Shown here one piece after another: positions 36,365 through 48,019 of a DNA stretch of 64,000 nucleotides. Position 1 is the first letter of the stretch. Every line of letters begins with the position of its first letter. The position numbers were made by a program, and so were the translations under genes. Origin of the DNA: Unio delphinus (taxonomy: Eukaryota; Mollusca; Bivalvia; Unionida; Unionidae); the NCBI GenBank assembly GCA_029339505.1, contig JAQISU010000057.1:9082001-9146000 (forward strand), given 5' to 3'. A model generated the notes under the pieces. It worked only from the letters and a program-made list of their open reading frames with translations. It did no database searches and was not told the DNA's origin.

Positions 36365-36698
36365 ATTTTCGCCACATAAATTAAATGCCGCTAGAAGGGT
36401 GGTTCACATCCTTTTCAGCAAAATAACTTACAGGCAAAGAGTTTCGTTATCACTTTATACTTTTTGTATCGTCCCAACAGTATAAAAAAAAATAATTCTT
36501 ATATGACATGGGAACAAAGACATATCTAGCTAGATTTTTTAACACTGTCTAATTGTCAGTCTGTCATCAATTAAAGTGTCAAGTTGTACCTGTATCTCCA
36601 ATGTAAGTTACTTGTAATCACTAAAGCTTTATGGGGCCCATGAATCGTATCAGTGAGATTATTCTCACTAATTGATAACAGTCAATTCAGTCATCGTC

Positions 36699-36900
36699 TG
36701 TGCCGTATATACTCGCTTATAAGACGAGTAAAACTGCAAAGAGCGTGAACTGTGATCTGCGCTTGAATATGTCTGTTTTGCTGATGACACCTAACAAACT
36801 GCACAGAGCCGGATCTGCCGGTGCATGATGTGCCAGGACCGATATGGGTCTGTACAGTTTGCAGGTTGACTGATTCTCTAACCGAGTAATTATGGTAATT
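36699..36900. mobile_element. Palindromic MITE (family P), copy 4
   Basis: Left end TGCCGTATATACTCGCTTAT then AAGACGAGTAAAACTGCA. The right end has TTTGCAGGTTGACTGATTCT then CTAACCGAGTAATTATGG, a diverged mirror. Interior half-sites are GTGATCTGCGC, GCACAGAGCCGGATCTGCC and GACCGATATGGGTCTGTACA. The minus-strand 80-codon frame is incidental. Confidence 0.7.
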
Positions 36901-38380
36901 GGTGAAGGTCAGGCAGGTATATGAGGTTAACAATGTTTTGCATTAATTCTCAGGATGTCTTTTAAGTCTCTGTTCAAAGACAGGCAGAAGGCTGTATGTG
37001 CTTGACGTTTTATGATTACGGTAATTGAGTTTTATAAACGTCAATACGATGTTATTATTGTATACACATAGGCCATACGCTATTTGTATTTACTTCTCCG
37101 ATTATAGTTTTGTTAGATTTTGGTGATTATTTCTTGATAATGGGGAGTCAGTCTTGGCAATATATTTTTGAAACAGAGTACTTAACGAATTCCTTGGAGC
37201 AGAGCTCATAATGTGTCATATTCACGTGACTTAAGTTATTACTTTGTGATCAATCTGTTGTTTTTTTTTTATAATAATAAGTTGTCTTTGTTCCGTTTAT
37301 GAGCGACCGGCATCGCTCAGCAATTTCGACATTCATTTCATTTTGTAATATTTCATTCATACGACTTTCCTAATTTAATTTGGATTTGGGTAATATTAGG
37401 TTCAGTATTGGTCATTCATCTCCATTGATTTTCGGAAACGTTTCTTGCAATATCTGATGACTGGTAAACATTTGAAGACTTAGATAGATCAGGCTAGCTG
37501 TTCTTTGCTTTGACCATGTCATTTTCCTGTCATTTGCTGTTTCTTGAATTACCCAATAGTCCTGGTCTTTTTATGTAGGTACAACCAAACAAAATTAATG
37601 CTTTGCATTCATCGTTTGTCCTTTTGTTATTTCTCATTTATAAAACCCTCTGTATCGAAAATAGTTCAGTAGTCAAGTTGCTAAGACCTTTCCTTTGTAA
37701 AAACAAAACAAAGAACATCACGTCAATGTTTTATAAGATCATAGACCTAGGGTCAAACGAAGAAAATGAATGACAGGTTGATGACGATGTATTTAATTAT
37801 TCCTCATAAAACTATGTGGTTGTTTGAAGTCTTTGTAAAAAGTATGTACATTTTCTTTTATGATTGATCACGGCGAATCGCGGAAATGAAGATAACCACA
37901 CCCATTCATTAAAATAGCGCTTTCGTTGAAATCGTTTTGTTTCCACTTGAAAATTTAACAGTGTATTACAGTGTTCTGTTGATAGTGAAATCTTTGCAGT
38001 GCAAAATTATGAAGTTCTTACAAAGTGAATTGACATATGCCACGTAGAATACAAATCTAGTTGTCGGATTTAGATATTCGGCAATGCTTATCTGGAATAA
38101 TTCAAGACCTAGTCGTCTCATTTGTAAACTGATGAAGCAGACATCAGGACTCAGACTGGAAACTATGCATCTTACAAAGCATATTCTTTACTGAGATCAA
38201 CAAACAGTATCAAACCAAAGCAACTATTTGGGTTATTCTACATTCATTCTGACAAAGTACTGAAAAAATGTATATTTTGACATTTTAAGCGTGCGCGTTT
38301 TTGAATGGTGTATGCATGTACAATGACTGTGATGAGTGCTTCATTAAGCATTGGGTCACTCCGCATTAGTGGTGTGGTGT
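36901..38380. other. Stretch with no recognised gene
   Basis: Ordinary AT-rich sequence, T10 near 37260, no supported exon. Confidence 0.4.
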
Positions 38381-38580
38381 GGTTATTAACAACTATAAAC
38401 TGCATGCGCTGCATGTCGAACCTGCTGTATGTTGTACTGGCTGTATGTTGTACAGGCTGCACGTTGTAGCTGCTGTACTGAGTTTGTTTAGCTTTTCGGG
38501 TGTTTTTTTTTTTGTAGTCATATCATCATAGAGGTTGTAAAGCGCTAAGAGCTTCAGAAGATTATGCGCTATACAAAGTC

Positions 38581-38582
<2 letters not shown>

Positions 38583-38633
<51 letters not shown>

Positions 38634-38663
38634 GTAGCAGTCGTCGTCGTCGTCGTCGTCGTC

Positions 38664-38704
<41 letters not shown>
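38583..38704. repeat. (ATT)n-(GTC)n-(GTA)n trinucleotide array
   Basis: ATT units (38583-38632), CGT/GTC units (about 38640-38665) and GTA/TAG units (38666-38704) abut. Homopolymeric Tyr, Asp and Ile runs in minus-strand translation are artefacts. Confidence 0.96.
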
Positions 38705-38705
<1 letters not shown>

Positions 38706-38789
38706 CCGGCTGTACGTAGTACATGATGTATGTAGTACAGGCTGCATATAGTAAATGCCGTATGTTGTACTCCCAAGTACATATTACAC

Positions 38790-39140
38790 ACTGTATGTAG
38801 TACCGGTTGTATGTAATTTATAGTACCGGTTGTATGTAATTTACAGTACCGGTTGTATGTAATTTACAGTACCGGTTGTATATAATTAACAGTACCGGTT
38901 GTATGTAATTTACAGTACCGGTTGTATGTAATTTACAGTACCGGTTGTATGTAATTTACAGTACCGGTTGTATGTAATTTACAGTACCGGTTGTATGTAA
39001 TTTACAGTACCGGTTGTATGTAATTTACAGTACCGGTTGTATGTAATTTACAGTACCGGTTGTATGTAATCTACAGTACCGGTTGTATGTAATTTACAGT
39101 ACCGGTTGTATGTAATTTACAGTACCGGTTGTATGTAGTA
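38790..39140. repeat. 23-bp minisatellite, about 15 copies
   Basis: The unit is ACCGGTTGTATGTAATTTAC plus AGT. Nearly all copies are identical, with rare changes (TATATAATTAAC near 38880, AATCTAC near 39068), so the array is young or homogenised. Confidence 0.96.
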
Positions 39141-39440
39141 CATGATCTGTGCTGTACATACATAAAATAGGTACTACATAGAGCCTGTACAACACAGGTC
39201 ATGTACTACATACAGTACACGATCTGTGTTGTACAGGCTCTATGTAGTAACTGCTGTATGTAGTACATGATCTGTGTTAAACAGGCTCTACAGAGTATCT
39301 GCTGTTTGTAGTACATGATCTGTGTTGTACAGGCTCTATATAGTAACTGCTCTATGTAGTACGTGATCTGTGTAGTACATATTCTAAGTAGTACCTGCTG
39401 TATGTGGTACATAATCTGTGTTGCACAGGCTCTGTGTATG
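39141..39440. repeat. 48-bp repeat with an inverted copy at its left edge
   Basis: GATCTGTG-type landmarks recur at 39221, 39269, 39317, 39365 and about 39413. The left edge holds a reverse-complement copy: 26-nt arms at 39172-39197 and 39224-39249 are perfectly complementary, separated by 26 nt. Confidence 0.9.
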
Positions 39441-39540
39441 TACCTACTGTATATAGTTCGTGTTTATGCAAATACCTTAACCAAAGTGTATAAACCATGG
39501 GATCGATTCCACACCTAGGATCCAAATATTCGCTGTCAAT

Positions 39541-39541
<1 letters not shown>

Positions 39542-39588
<47 letters not shown>
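39542..39588. repeat. (GT)n microsatellite
   Basis: About 23 uninterrupted GT dinucleotides. Confidence 0.95.
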
Positions 39589-39590
<2 letters not shown>

Positions 39591-39702
39591 AATATGTCTT
39601 ATTGGAAAATATAATTTCAAAATTGACATCAATAACAAGAACCACCTCTGGTTTACACAGATCTTTCTTAGAGAGTCGAAAGTAAAAATTACAGGATTTA
39701 CT

Positions 39703-39778
39703 TGTATGTATGTATGTATGTATGTATGTATGTATGTATGTATGTATGTATGTATGTATGTATGTATGTATGTATGTA

Positions 39779-39832
<54 letters not shown>

Positions 39833-39853
39833 TGCGTGCGTGCGTGCGTGCGT
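39703..39853. repeat. (GTAT)n-(GT)n-(GCGT)n compound microsatellite
   Basis: About 20 GTAT units (to 39783), then GT units (to about 39828), then CGTG/GCGT units (to about 39853). The repeat-driven frames on both strands are not genes. Confidence 0.97.
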
Positions 39854-39897
39854 TTAGGCTCTAATAAACAGTAACACAGAAAAAGTGAAGACAAAAA

Positions 39898-40130
39898 GCT
39901 TTGTAAAATTTAACAAATAATTTAATTCCCTGGAAAAGATTGTACAAATAGAAAAAAATTACCGTTTTCAGAATCAAATCTAAAATCATTTCAAGAATAA
40001 TCCACGAATTAAATTGCAAAAGTCCTAGAGCACTGATAATGTTCTAATATATTCAAGTTCGAGTCCTGTTGGAAAATCCAATATAGAAGACGTTGACGTA
40101 TTCTAAAATCTGTTTTGTGCTTATCTACAG
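39898..40130. repeat. Dispersed repeat R2, copy 2
   Basis: Aligns with 32165-32400 beginning at AACAAATAATTTAATTCC and sharing AGTCC, GACGTTGACGT-like and CTACAGTTCCTTGTAG-like blocks in order. Non-coding, class unknown. Confidence 0.5.
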
Positions 40131-40800
40131 TTCCTTGTAGAAACCCAAGATTTAATACTCGAGTGTTGGAAATACGAATAAAGTTTTGATTAACTGTCTT
40201 TGTCCAAGAATTTTGTTTGAGCATATAATTTTTTTTCCAGATATACGAATTAATTCTTTAAAATCCAAAGGAATTGAAGAAATGTTAACAAGGATTCAAA
40301 AACTGCCTACAACAAAAGAAAATTACTTAGATGTAAAAGCCTCAAACTAACTGTATTTCACTAAAACAAAGATTATATCATATTCTAATACGCAGTTTCT
40401 AAATCATCCCCACATTGTGAAATCAAGAAGAAAAAAAGGGAAGGGAGGGAAGGAGTCAAGTGATCGTTTATATCACGTACTCCTAACACGACCCTGACGA
40501 GAACCAATCATTTTTACTTTAGGAAATAAAGTTTTCTTTTTCTTAATTCACTAGTGCTATCTTGACCTTCACAACAACCAATAATTTTGAAATTAAAATA
40601 AAATCTGTTTACATGCTCGCCACTAACCTTGAAACAAGGTCAGGATCTAGATCAACATTACTTTTTTTTTTTTACCAAAGAATAATTTAGGACAACCTAC
40701 TTTCTGAAAACATATATCATCTCTAGTAAATAAATTTTCAAGTTGCATGTAATGAAAAATAATTTAAAAAAGAATTTAAAACTGACAAACATACACATAT
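40131..40800. other. AT-rich stretch, nothing recognised
   Basis: It may extend the R2 repeat. No exon seen. A T12-type run lies near 40660. Confidence 0.35.
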
Positions 40801-40840
40801 AGATGGATGGATGGATGGATGGATGGATGGATGGATGGAT
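40801..40840. repeat. (GATG)n microsatellite
   Basis: Ten GATG units. Confidence 0.95.
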
Positions 40841-41018
40841 ATCTACGATATCGATTGAAACCTCTAAAAAGGTATCTAATTTTCAGATACTTCAAAAACG
40901 TTGATAATTTTTTTTTTTTTTTATCATCAGTCTCTCTCCAGGCATGAGAAGATGTACCTCAAAACCATTAATTTTCCTGATAACAACCTGCAGAGAAATG
41001 TCAGTTCTTCTGATTACT

Positions 41019-41296
41019 ACATACATTCATGGGGCCCCGAGTGGCCGAGTGGTCTAAAGCGCTGTCCGTTACGGATCACTGCCATCTCACCTCTGTCTGC
41101 GTGTGTTCGAGTCTAAGATTCGCCAAATGTAGTTATGTGAGAAAGCTTGCCAGTAGCTTCTCGTGGGTCGGTGGTTCTTTCCGGGGGTTTTCCGGTTTCT
41201 TCCGCCACCATTAATACTGGCCGCCATGTATAGCCTATCGTGTGCTGAAAAATGGCGTTAAACCCTACAACAACAACAACAACAACATACATTCAT
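41019..41296 (+). mobile_element. Full-length SINE-A with perfect 12-bp target duplication
   Basis: The element is 41031-41284 (254 bp). The tRNA-like head GGGGCCCCGAGTGGCCGAGT carries an A box (TGGCCGAGTGG). The B box GTTCGAGTC follows near 41106. The body has AGCTTCTCGTGGGTCGG, TTTCCGGGGGTTTTCCGG and GGCCGCCATG. The tail is GAAAAATGGCGTTAAACCC then (AAC)n. ACATACATTCAT flanks both sides (41019-41030 and 41285-41296) without mismatch, so this copy is young and defines both ends of the family. Confidence 0.95.
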
Positions 41297-41868
41297 GTGT
41301 GCTGCGTGTTAACAATAATCACAAGCCGCATCTAAAATTATAACTTTGTACGTTAGTTCCGTCTGGATACAGCTGTTTTTTAGGATGAAAAAAAACTAGC
41401 CGTAAAACTTACGTACTTAAAGATTCAATTTAATTAACTGACAAACGGTTATATAACTATTGACCCATTCTATTAAAATCCACTAGTAGTACAAGGATCA
41501 CGTGTGGCCTACGGTGGTGCACTATGATTAAGGTGAATGTCAGTAGCTTATATAGATGTACACACAGAAAAACTAAAGGACATGCACATACATTATGCAC
41601 ATAGTTCTTACCTAAGTACCCATCCAAATACAAACATCCATTCATATGTATGTACGCACATGTTTGCATGCTTACGTACGCACATGTATACATGCAGACC
41701 CACTTTAAAGGAACATAACAGTAACCTTTATAGCTAATTTGGCACTCGTCAGGTTATAAACTGTTAAAGACGATATGCACATTTATTTAATTTCTCCCTG
41801 CACTTTACATCGTACCAGTTGCTGATGTTTATGCTGATACTGAAAATGAACCCAGCAGTTGTAGATAA
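41297..41868. other. Stretch with no recognised gene
   Basis: Degenerate ACATGCACATA-like sequence near 41580-41700 gives short frames on both strands. Nothing is supported. Confidence 0.4.
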
Positions 41869-43376
41869 ATGATTTCCATCCAAAAGGTATTGATGTATGC
41901 ATATATTGATTTCCATCCAATATGTATTGATGTATGCATATATTGATTTCCATCCAATATGTATTGATGTATGCATATATTGATTTCCATCCAATATGTA
42001 TTGATGTATGCATATATTGATTTCCATCCAATAGGTATTGATGTATGCATATATTGATTTCCATCCAATAGGTATTGATGTATGCATATATTGATTTCCA
42101 TCCAATAGGTATTGATGTATGCATATATTGATTTCCATCCAATAGGTATTGATGTATGCATATATTGATTTCCATCCAATAGGTATTGATGTATGCATAT
42201 ATTGATTTCCATCCAATAGGTATTGATGTATGTAGATATTGATTTCCATCCAATAGGTATTGATGTATGCATATATTGATTTCCATCCAATAGGTATTGA
42301 TGTATGCAGATATTGATTTCCATCCAATAGGTATTGATGTATGTAGATATTGATTTCCATCTAATAGGTATTGATGTATGCATATATTGATTTCCATCCA
42401 ATAGGTATTGATGTATGTAGATATTGATTTCCATCCAATAGGTATTGATGTATGTAGATATTGATTTCCATCCAATAGGTATTGATGTATGCATATATTG
42501 ATTTCCATCCAATATGTATTGATGTATGCATATATTGATTTCCATCCAATATGTATTGATGTATGCATATATTGATTTCCATCCAATATGTATTGATGTA
42601 TGCATATATTGATTTCCATCCAATAGGTATTGATGTATGTAGATATTGATTTCCATCCAATAGGTATTGATGTATGCATATATTGATTTCCATACAACAG
42701 GTATTGATGTATGCAGATATTGATTTCCATCCAATATGTATTGATGTATGCATATATTGATTTCCATACAACAGGTATTGATGTATGCATATATTGATTT
42801 CCATACAACAGGTATTGATGTATGCATATATTGATTTCCATCCAATATGTATTGATGTATGCATATATTGATTTCCATCCAATAGGTATTGATGTATGCA
42901 TATATTGATTTCCATCCAATATGTATTGATGTATGCATATATTGATTTCCATACAACAGGTATTGATGTATGCATATATTGATTTCCATACAACAGGTAT
43001 TGATGTATGCATATATTGATTTCCATACAATAGGTATTGATGTATGCAGATATTGATTTCCATCCAACAGGTATTGATGTATGCAGATATTGATTTCCAT
43101 CCAACATGTATCGATGTATGCATATTGATTTCCACACAATAGGTATTGATGTATGCAGATATTGATTTCCATCCAATATGTATTGATGTATGCATATATT
43201 GATTTCCATCCAATATGTATTGATGTATGCATATATTGATTTCCATCCAATAGGTATTGATGTATGTATATATTGATTTCCATCCAATAGGTATTGATGT
43301 ATGCATATATTGATTTCCATTCAATAGGTATTGATGTATGCATATATTGATTTCCATCCAATATGTATTGATGTAT
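41869..43376. repeat. 37-bp satellite-like array, about 40 copies
   Basis: The unit is TTGATTTCCATCCAATAGGT then ATTGATGTATGCATATA. Polymorphic sites are AGGT/ATGT, GCATATA/GTAGATA/GCAGATA and CCATCC/CCATAC, with one short unit near 43117. Because 37 leaves remainder 1 on division by 3 and the minus-strand unit has no stop, all three minus frames are open (524, 510 and 319 codons) and show a 37-residue super-period. I judge these non-coding. Confidence 0.97.
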
Positions 43377-43579
43377 CCAAAACCATAACCAATTTTTTTT
43401 TACAATATTGCATACAGTATATTTGTTTTGAAGATGACGTCATGTTTCAAAGGCTGAAGTTGTCATAGGAAAAAGGTTGGATGAATTTATTGTACCTGAG
43501 TGTAAAGTTTGTTTTGCGATACTTGTTGAATGATTTTGTTTCTCTTGCCAAGTAGTTGAGTGAAATTATGCGACAAATG

Positions 43580-45550
43580 TGATACCTTTCGTATGAAAAT
43601 TAGCCCTAGTCTATTATGAATTGGATACTTTTCATATGAAAATTAGCATTGATCTATTATGAATTGAATAGCTTTCGTATGAAAATTAGCACTGGTCTGT
43701 TATGAATTGAATAGCTTTCGTATGAAAATTAGCACTGGTCTATTATGAATTGGATACTTTTCATATGAAAATTAGCATTGATCTATCATGAATTGAATAG
43801 CTTTCGTATGAAAATTAGCCCTAGTCTATTATGAATTGGATACTTTTCATATGAAAATTAGCATTGATCTATTATGAATTGAATAGCTTTCGTATGAAAA
43901 TTAGCCCTAGTCTATTATGAATTGGATACTTTTCATATGAAAATTAGCATTGATCTATTATGAATTGAATAGCTTTCGTATGAAAATTAGCCCTAGTCTA
44001 TTATGAATTGGATACTTTTCATATGAAAATTAGCATTGATCTATTATGAATTGAATAGCTTTCGTATGAAAATTAGCCCTAGTCTATTATGAATTGGATA
44101 CTTTTCATATGAAAATTAGCATTGATCTATTATGAATTGAATAGCTTTCGTATGAAAATTAGCCCTAGTCTATTATGAATTGGATACTTTTCATATGAAA
44201 ATTAGCATTGATCTATTATGAATTGAATAGCTTTCGTATGAAAATTAGCCCTAGTCTATTATGAATTGGATACTTTTCATATGAAAATTAGCATTGATCT
44301 ATTATGAATTGAATAGCTTTCGTATGAAAATTAGCACTGGTCTGTTATGAATTGAATAGCTTTCGTATGAAAATTAGCACTGGTCTATTATGAATTGGAT
44401 ACTTTTCATATGAAAATTAGCATTGATCTATCATGAATTGAATAGCTTTCGTATGAAAATTAGCCCTAGTCTATTATGAATTGGATACTTTTCATATGAA
44501 AATTAGCATTGATCTATTATGAATTGAATAGCTTTCGTATGAAAATTAGCACTGGTCTGTTATGAATTGAATAGCTTTCGTATGAAAATTAGCACTGGTC
44601 TATTATGAATTGGATACTTTTCATATGAAAATTAGCATTGATCTATCATGAATTGAATAGCTTTCGTATGAAAATTAGCACTGGTCTGTTATGAATTGAA
44701 TAGCTTTCGTATGAAAATTAGCCCTAGTCTATTATGAATTGGATACTTTTCATATGAAAATTAGCATTGATCTATTATGAATTGAATAGCTTTCGTATGA
44801 AAATTAGCACTGGTCTGTTATGAATTGAATAGCTTTCGTATGAAAATTAGCACTGGTCTATTATGAATTGGATACTTTTCATATGAAAATTAGCATTGAT
44901 CTATCATGAATTGAATAGCTTTCGTATGAAAATTAGCACTGGTCTGTTATGAATTGAATAGCTTTCGTATGAAAATTAGCATTGATCTATCATGAATTGA
45001 ATAGCTTTCGTATGAAAATTAGCACTGGTCTGTTATGAATTGAATAGCTTTCGTATGAAAATTAGCATTGATCTATCATGAATTGAATAGCTTTCGTATG
45101 AAAATTAGCACTGGTCTGTTATGAATTGAATAGCTTTCGTATGAAAATTAGCACTGGTCTATTATGAATTGGATATCTTTCAAATGAAAACTAACACTGG
45201 TCTGTTACGAATTGGATTCCTTTCATATGAAAATTAGCAGTGATATTTTTCGATTACGACTTTCATACATTTAGTATGTGAAAATTAGCAGAAGTCTTTT
45301 ACGAACTTCACGCATTTCATGTGAAAATTAGCACTGGTCTATTACGACTTTCATTCATTTCATATGAAAAAACCACTAGTTTGTTACGACTTTCATGCAT
45401 GTCATATGAAAAGAAGCACTGGTTTATTACGACTTTCATTCATATCATATGAAAAGAAGCACTGATTTATTACGACTTTCATTCATTTCATATAAAAATA
45501 AGAACTCTTCTATTACGATTTGCATACATTTCATATGAGAACTAGCATTC
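43580..45550. repeat. 43-bp satellite array with higher-order structure
   Basis: About 45 units of two main types. Type A has GGATACTTTTCATATGAAAA and ATTGATCTATTAT. Type B has GAATAGCTTTCGTATGAAAA and CCCTAGTCTATTAT or ACTGGTCTGTTAT. From about 43790 to 44310 A and B alternate strictly as an 86-bp dimer. Further right A-B-B trimers appear, and then B with ATTGATCTATCAT hybrids. Past 45170 units decay at the edge. Stops occur in every frame. Confidence 0.97.
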
Positions 45551-45900
45551 GTTAAAAATGACTTACAGCATGACCAAAACAAATAGTAAAGATTTGCCCA
45601 ATAAACCATTGAAAGAGTGCAAGTTTTTTTTATGGGAACTATGCTGTAAGGCAAACGGCTCTCAAAATGCCTGTTCCAATGTGCTCGAAAATTGAGGCCA
45701 TTTAAATTTCAAGTGTGTTAACTTTAGAAGTAATTAAAATATGTTACGTATATTTGATATGCCATTTACATTTATTTTTAAATTTGTTTGTTAGATTCAA
45801 ATTTGTCATTTTAAGTTTAAGATTCGTTCATTGGGGGTGGGGGTGACCTGTACTTTACATAATAAACACCAGGTGTTGACCTCATTATGGAGTTTTGTTA
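45551..45900. other. Non-coding stretch flanking the 43-bp array
   Basis: No supported gene. A 69-codon minus-strand frame starts inside the satellite edge and is not convincing. Confidence 0.4.
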
Positions 45901-45964
45901 TAAACATCTTTCTATTTTTAGTTGGGTCATACGGTGGGTACGTGAGTTTTTAAATGTAAATTTG

Positions 45965-46480
45965 TTCTAAAAGATTCTAGAAGATCACGTGACCCCTTTC
46001 TTGTTTACATAAAAACAGGTATATAAATTATGTTTTGGAGCGAACTATTGAGTAGAACTTGGGCTTTTAGAATATTAAGTTGTGTCTTTTTGCGTTATTT
46101 TAACTTACCTTGTATTGGAAATTATTTCAATTAGTTTGGATTCAAGAGGACTTATTTTAGTTATTTTAAGTTAGCTTGTACTGGAAATTATGTTAATTCG
46201 TTTGGATTCAAGAGGATTTATTTTGTTATTTATCTGGAAAAGAATTGTGCTCATAGAATTTTATTACCAAGAACTGACTTTATCAAGTGACATAGTCTTC
46301 CATCTTGGATACTTCGCTGGGATTCGAACTTGGAATTATTTGGACATTTTAATACCAGGACTTTTGCAATTTCTCTAGTGGATAATATTTTGAATTATTT
46401 TTGGATTAATTTTGGAATCGATTCCTAAAACCGTAAGTTTATTTTTCTTTTCTGGAAAATATTTGTGCTCAATAAATTGT
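45965..46480 (+). promoter_or_regulatory. Promoter-like or solo-LTR-like region
   Basis: In order: a heat-shock-element-like TTCTAGAA (45975-45982), an E-box palindrome TCACGTGA (45985-45992), a TATA box TATATAAAT (46020-46028), a 66-bp direct duplication (46095-46160 and 46161-46226), a donor-like GTAAGT (46433-46438) and AATAAA (46471-46476). The spacing suits a Pol II promoter with a 5' exon, or a solo LTR with U3, R and polyadenylation signal. I found no second LTR, no clear TG...CA ends and no downstream coding exon, so the call stays open. Confidence 0.3.
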
Positions 46481-47004
46481 TTATTAAGTTTTTACAAGCT
46501 TGTTATTTTCACTCTTTCTATGTTACTGTTTTTTCGAGCCTAAGCACGTAGCAAATAGGATAATGATTTTTTTCCAGATTAGACAATGACAACTTATGAA
46601 AGTGTCGTGTATGAATTTTTAAATATATTAAAAGTAATGAAACAAACGTAATCGGCTCTTTTTTCTAAAACAAGTTTTCTTCCAATTTACATTTGAACTC
46701 CAGGAAGTGAAATGACCAAGTGGAGCTTTAAGTCTTTCAAGAGTGCACATCTGAAAAAAGACCAAGCTGTAAAGTCTATAACCCAAAATTACATCCCTAC
46801 ATTATGCCTTTAAATAAAGTGAATTAGATGCGACATGTAGATTTCCACTCGTATAGGATAAAGTAATTAACACGTTTCCTAATTACATTTTATGAAAGTA
46901 ATATTTACTCCCTTTCAAACGAAGTTTGAACCACAATGCAGATCTTCCTTCTAAAGTATAAACTGAGTATATGCACAAGAAATTGAATGAAATAGTTAGT
47001 TATA
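46481..47004. other. Non-coding stretch
   Basis: Nothing recognised between the promoter-like region and the next array. Confidence 0.35.
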
Positions 47005-47570
47005 TCACCTCATGTTAACAGCAAATGTTTGAGTGTCCAAAACACCTCTATAGTTATATCACCTCAAGGTAACAGCAAACGTTTGACTGTCCAAAACACC
47101 TCTATAGTTACATCACCTTATGTTAACAGCAAAAGGTTGAGTGTCCAAAACACCTCTATAGTTACATCACCTCATGTTAACAGCAAACGTTTGACTGTCC
47201 AAAACACCTCTATAGTTACATCACCTCATGTTAACAGCAAATGGTTGAGTGTCCAAAACACCTCTATACATTCACCTGATGTTGACAGCAATCGTTTGAC
47301 TGTCTAAAACATATATAAAGTAACATTAACTTCATATTGACATCAAACGTTTGACTGTCCAAAAACAACTCCATAGTTAAATTCATCTTATGGTGAACTC
47401 AAACGTTTGACTGCCCAAAACACCTCTAAATTTACATTCACCTTAATGTGATACCAAATGTTTGACTGTCCAAAACAACCTCCTTTGCTGCATTCACGTT
47501 TGGTTGACAGCAAACATTTGACTTTCAAAAACGCCTCTATAGTAACATCAATTATTCGACGAGTCAAAAC
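47005..47570. repeat. 54-bp tandem repeat, about 10 copies, decaying rightwards
   Basis: The unit holds GTTTGACTGTCCAAAACACC then TCTATAGTTACATCACCTCA then TGTTAACAGCAAAC. The first five copies are close, later ones carry indels. The 92-codon frame with 18-residue periodicity over the left part is repeat-driven. Confidence 0.92.
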
Positions 47571-48019
47571 ACTTCTATAATTAATCAACGCTTCAAAGGA
47601 AAGCATATGGATGATATAAAGACATAGGTACGAAACTCGCGTATCTCAAACGTCGTTAAAGATAGACTGCAACCGTTTTGAGAATATAATCTAAGATACT
47701 TTGCAGACATGTAAAATGGTATTTAGAATCTGGATCCGTCACTTGCTTCGTGGTCTTGTTGAAGAGGGATCACTCAAGCAACCATGTATAAAGAAGCGTT
47801 GTTAGTTAAAACTGAGAAGTAGAGTATGATGATGGCATTGCTTTTGATATCTATATTTAGTTTGCTAAGATTTCGCATTTGAAAGCTTTTATACTGGTAA
47901 CGTACTCTCGAATTCGTCAACATTGAGCATTAAGCGCATATTATAATAAATATACACGTTTTACTAAATTAATATCTTTCGGTTCCTTTATATAAATCAG
48001 TCGTTTCAAGTTTGTGTTA

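Noticed and set aside
41031..41130. Functional tRNA gene
   Set aside because: A and B boxes are good, but the sequence continues into a SINE body and tail with a target duplication. No complete acceptor stem pairing is seen.
41783..43357. Minus-strand frames of 524, 510 and 319 codons
   Set aside because: All three frames are open because a stop-free 37-bp unit is repeated. They encode the same three peptides in rotated order, with no unique coding flank.
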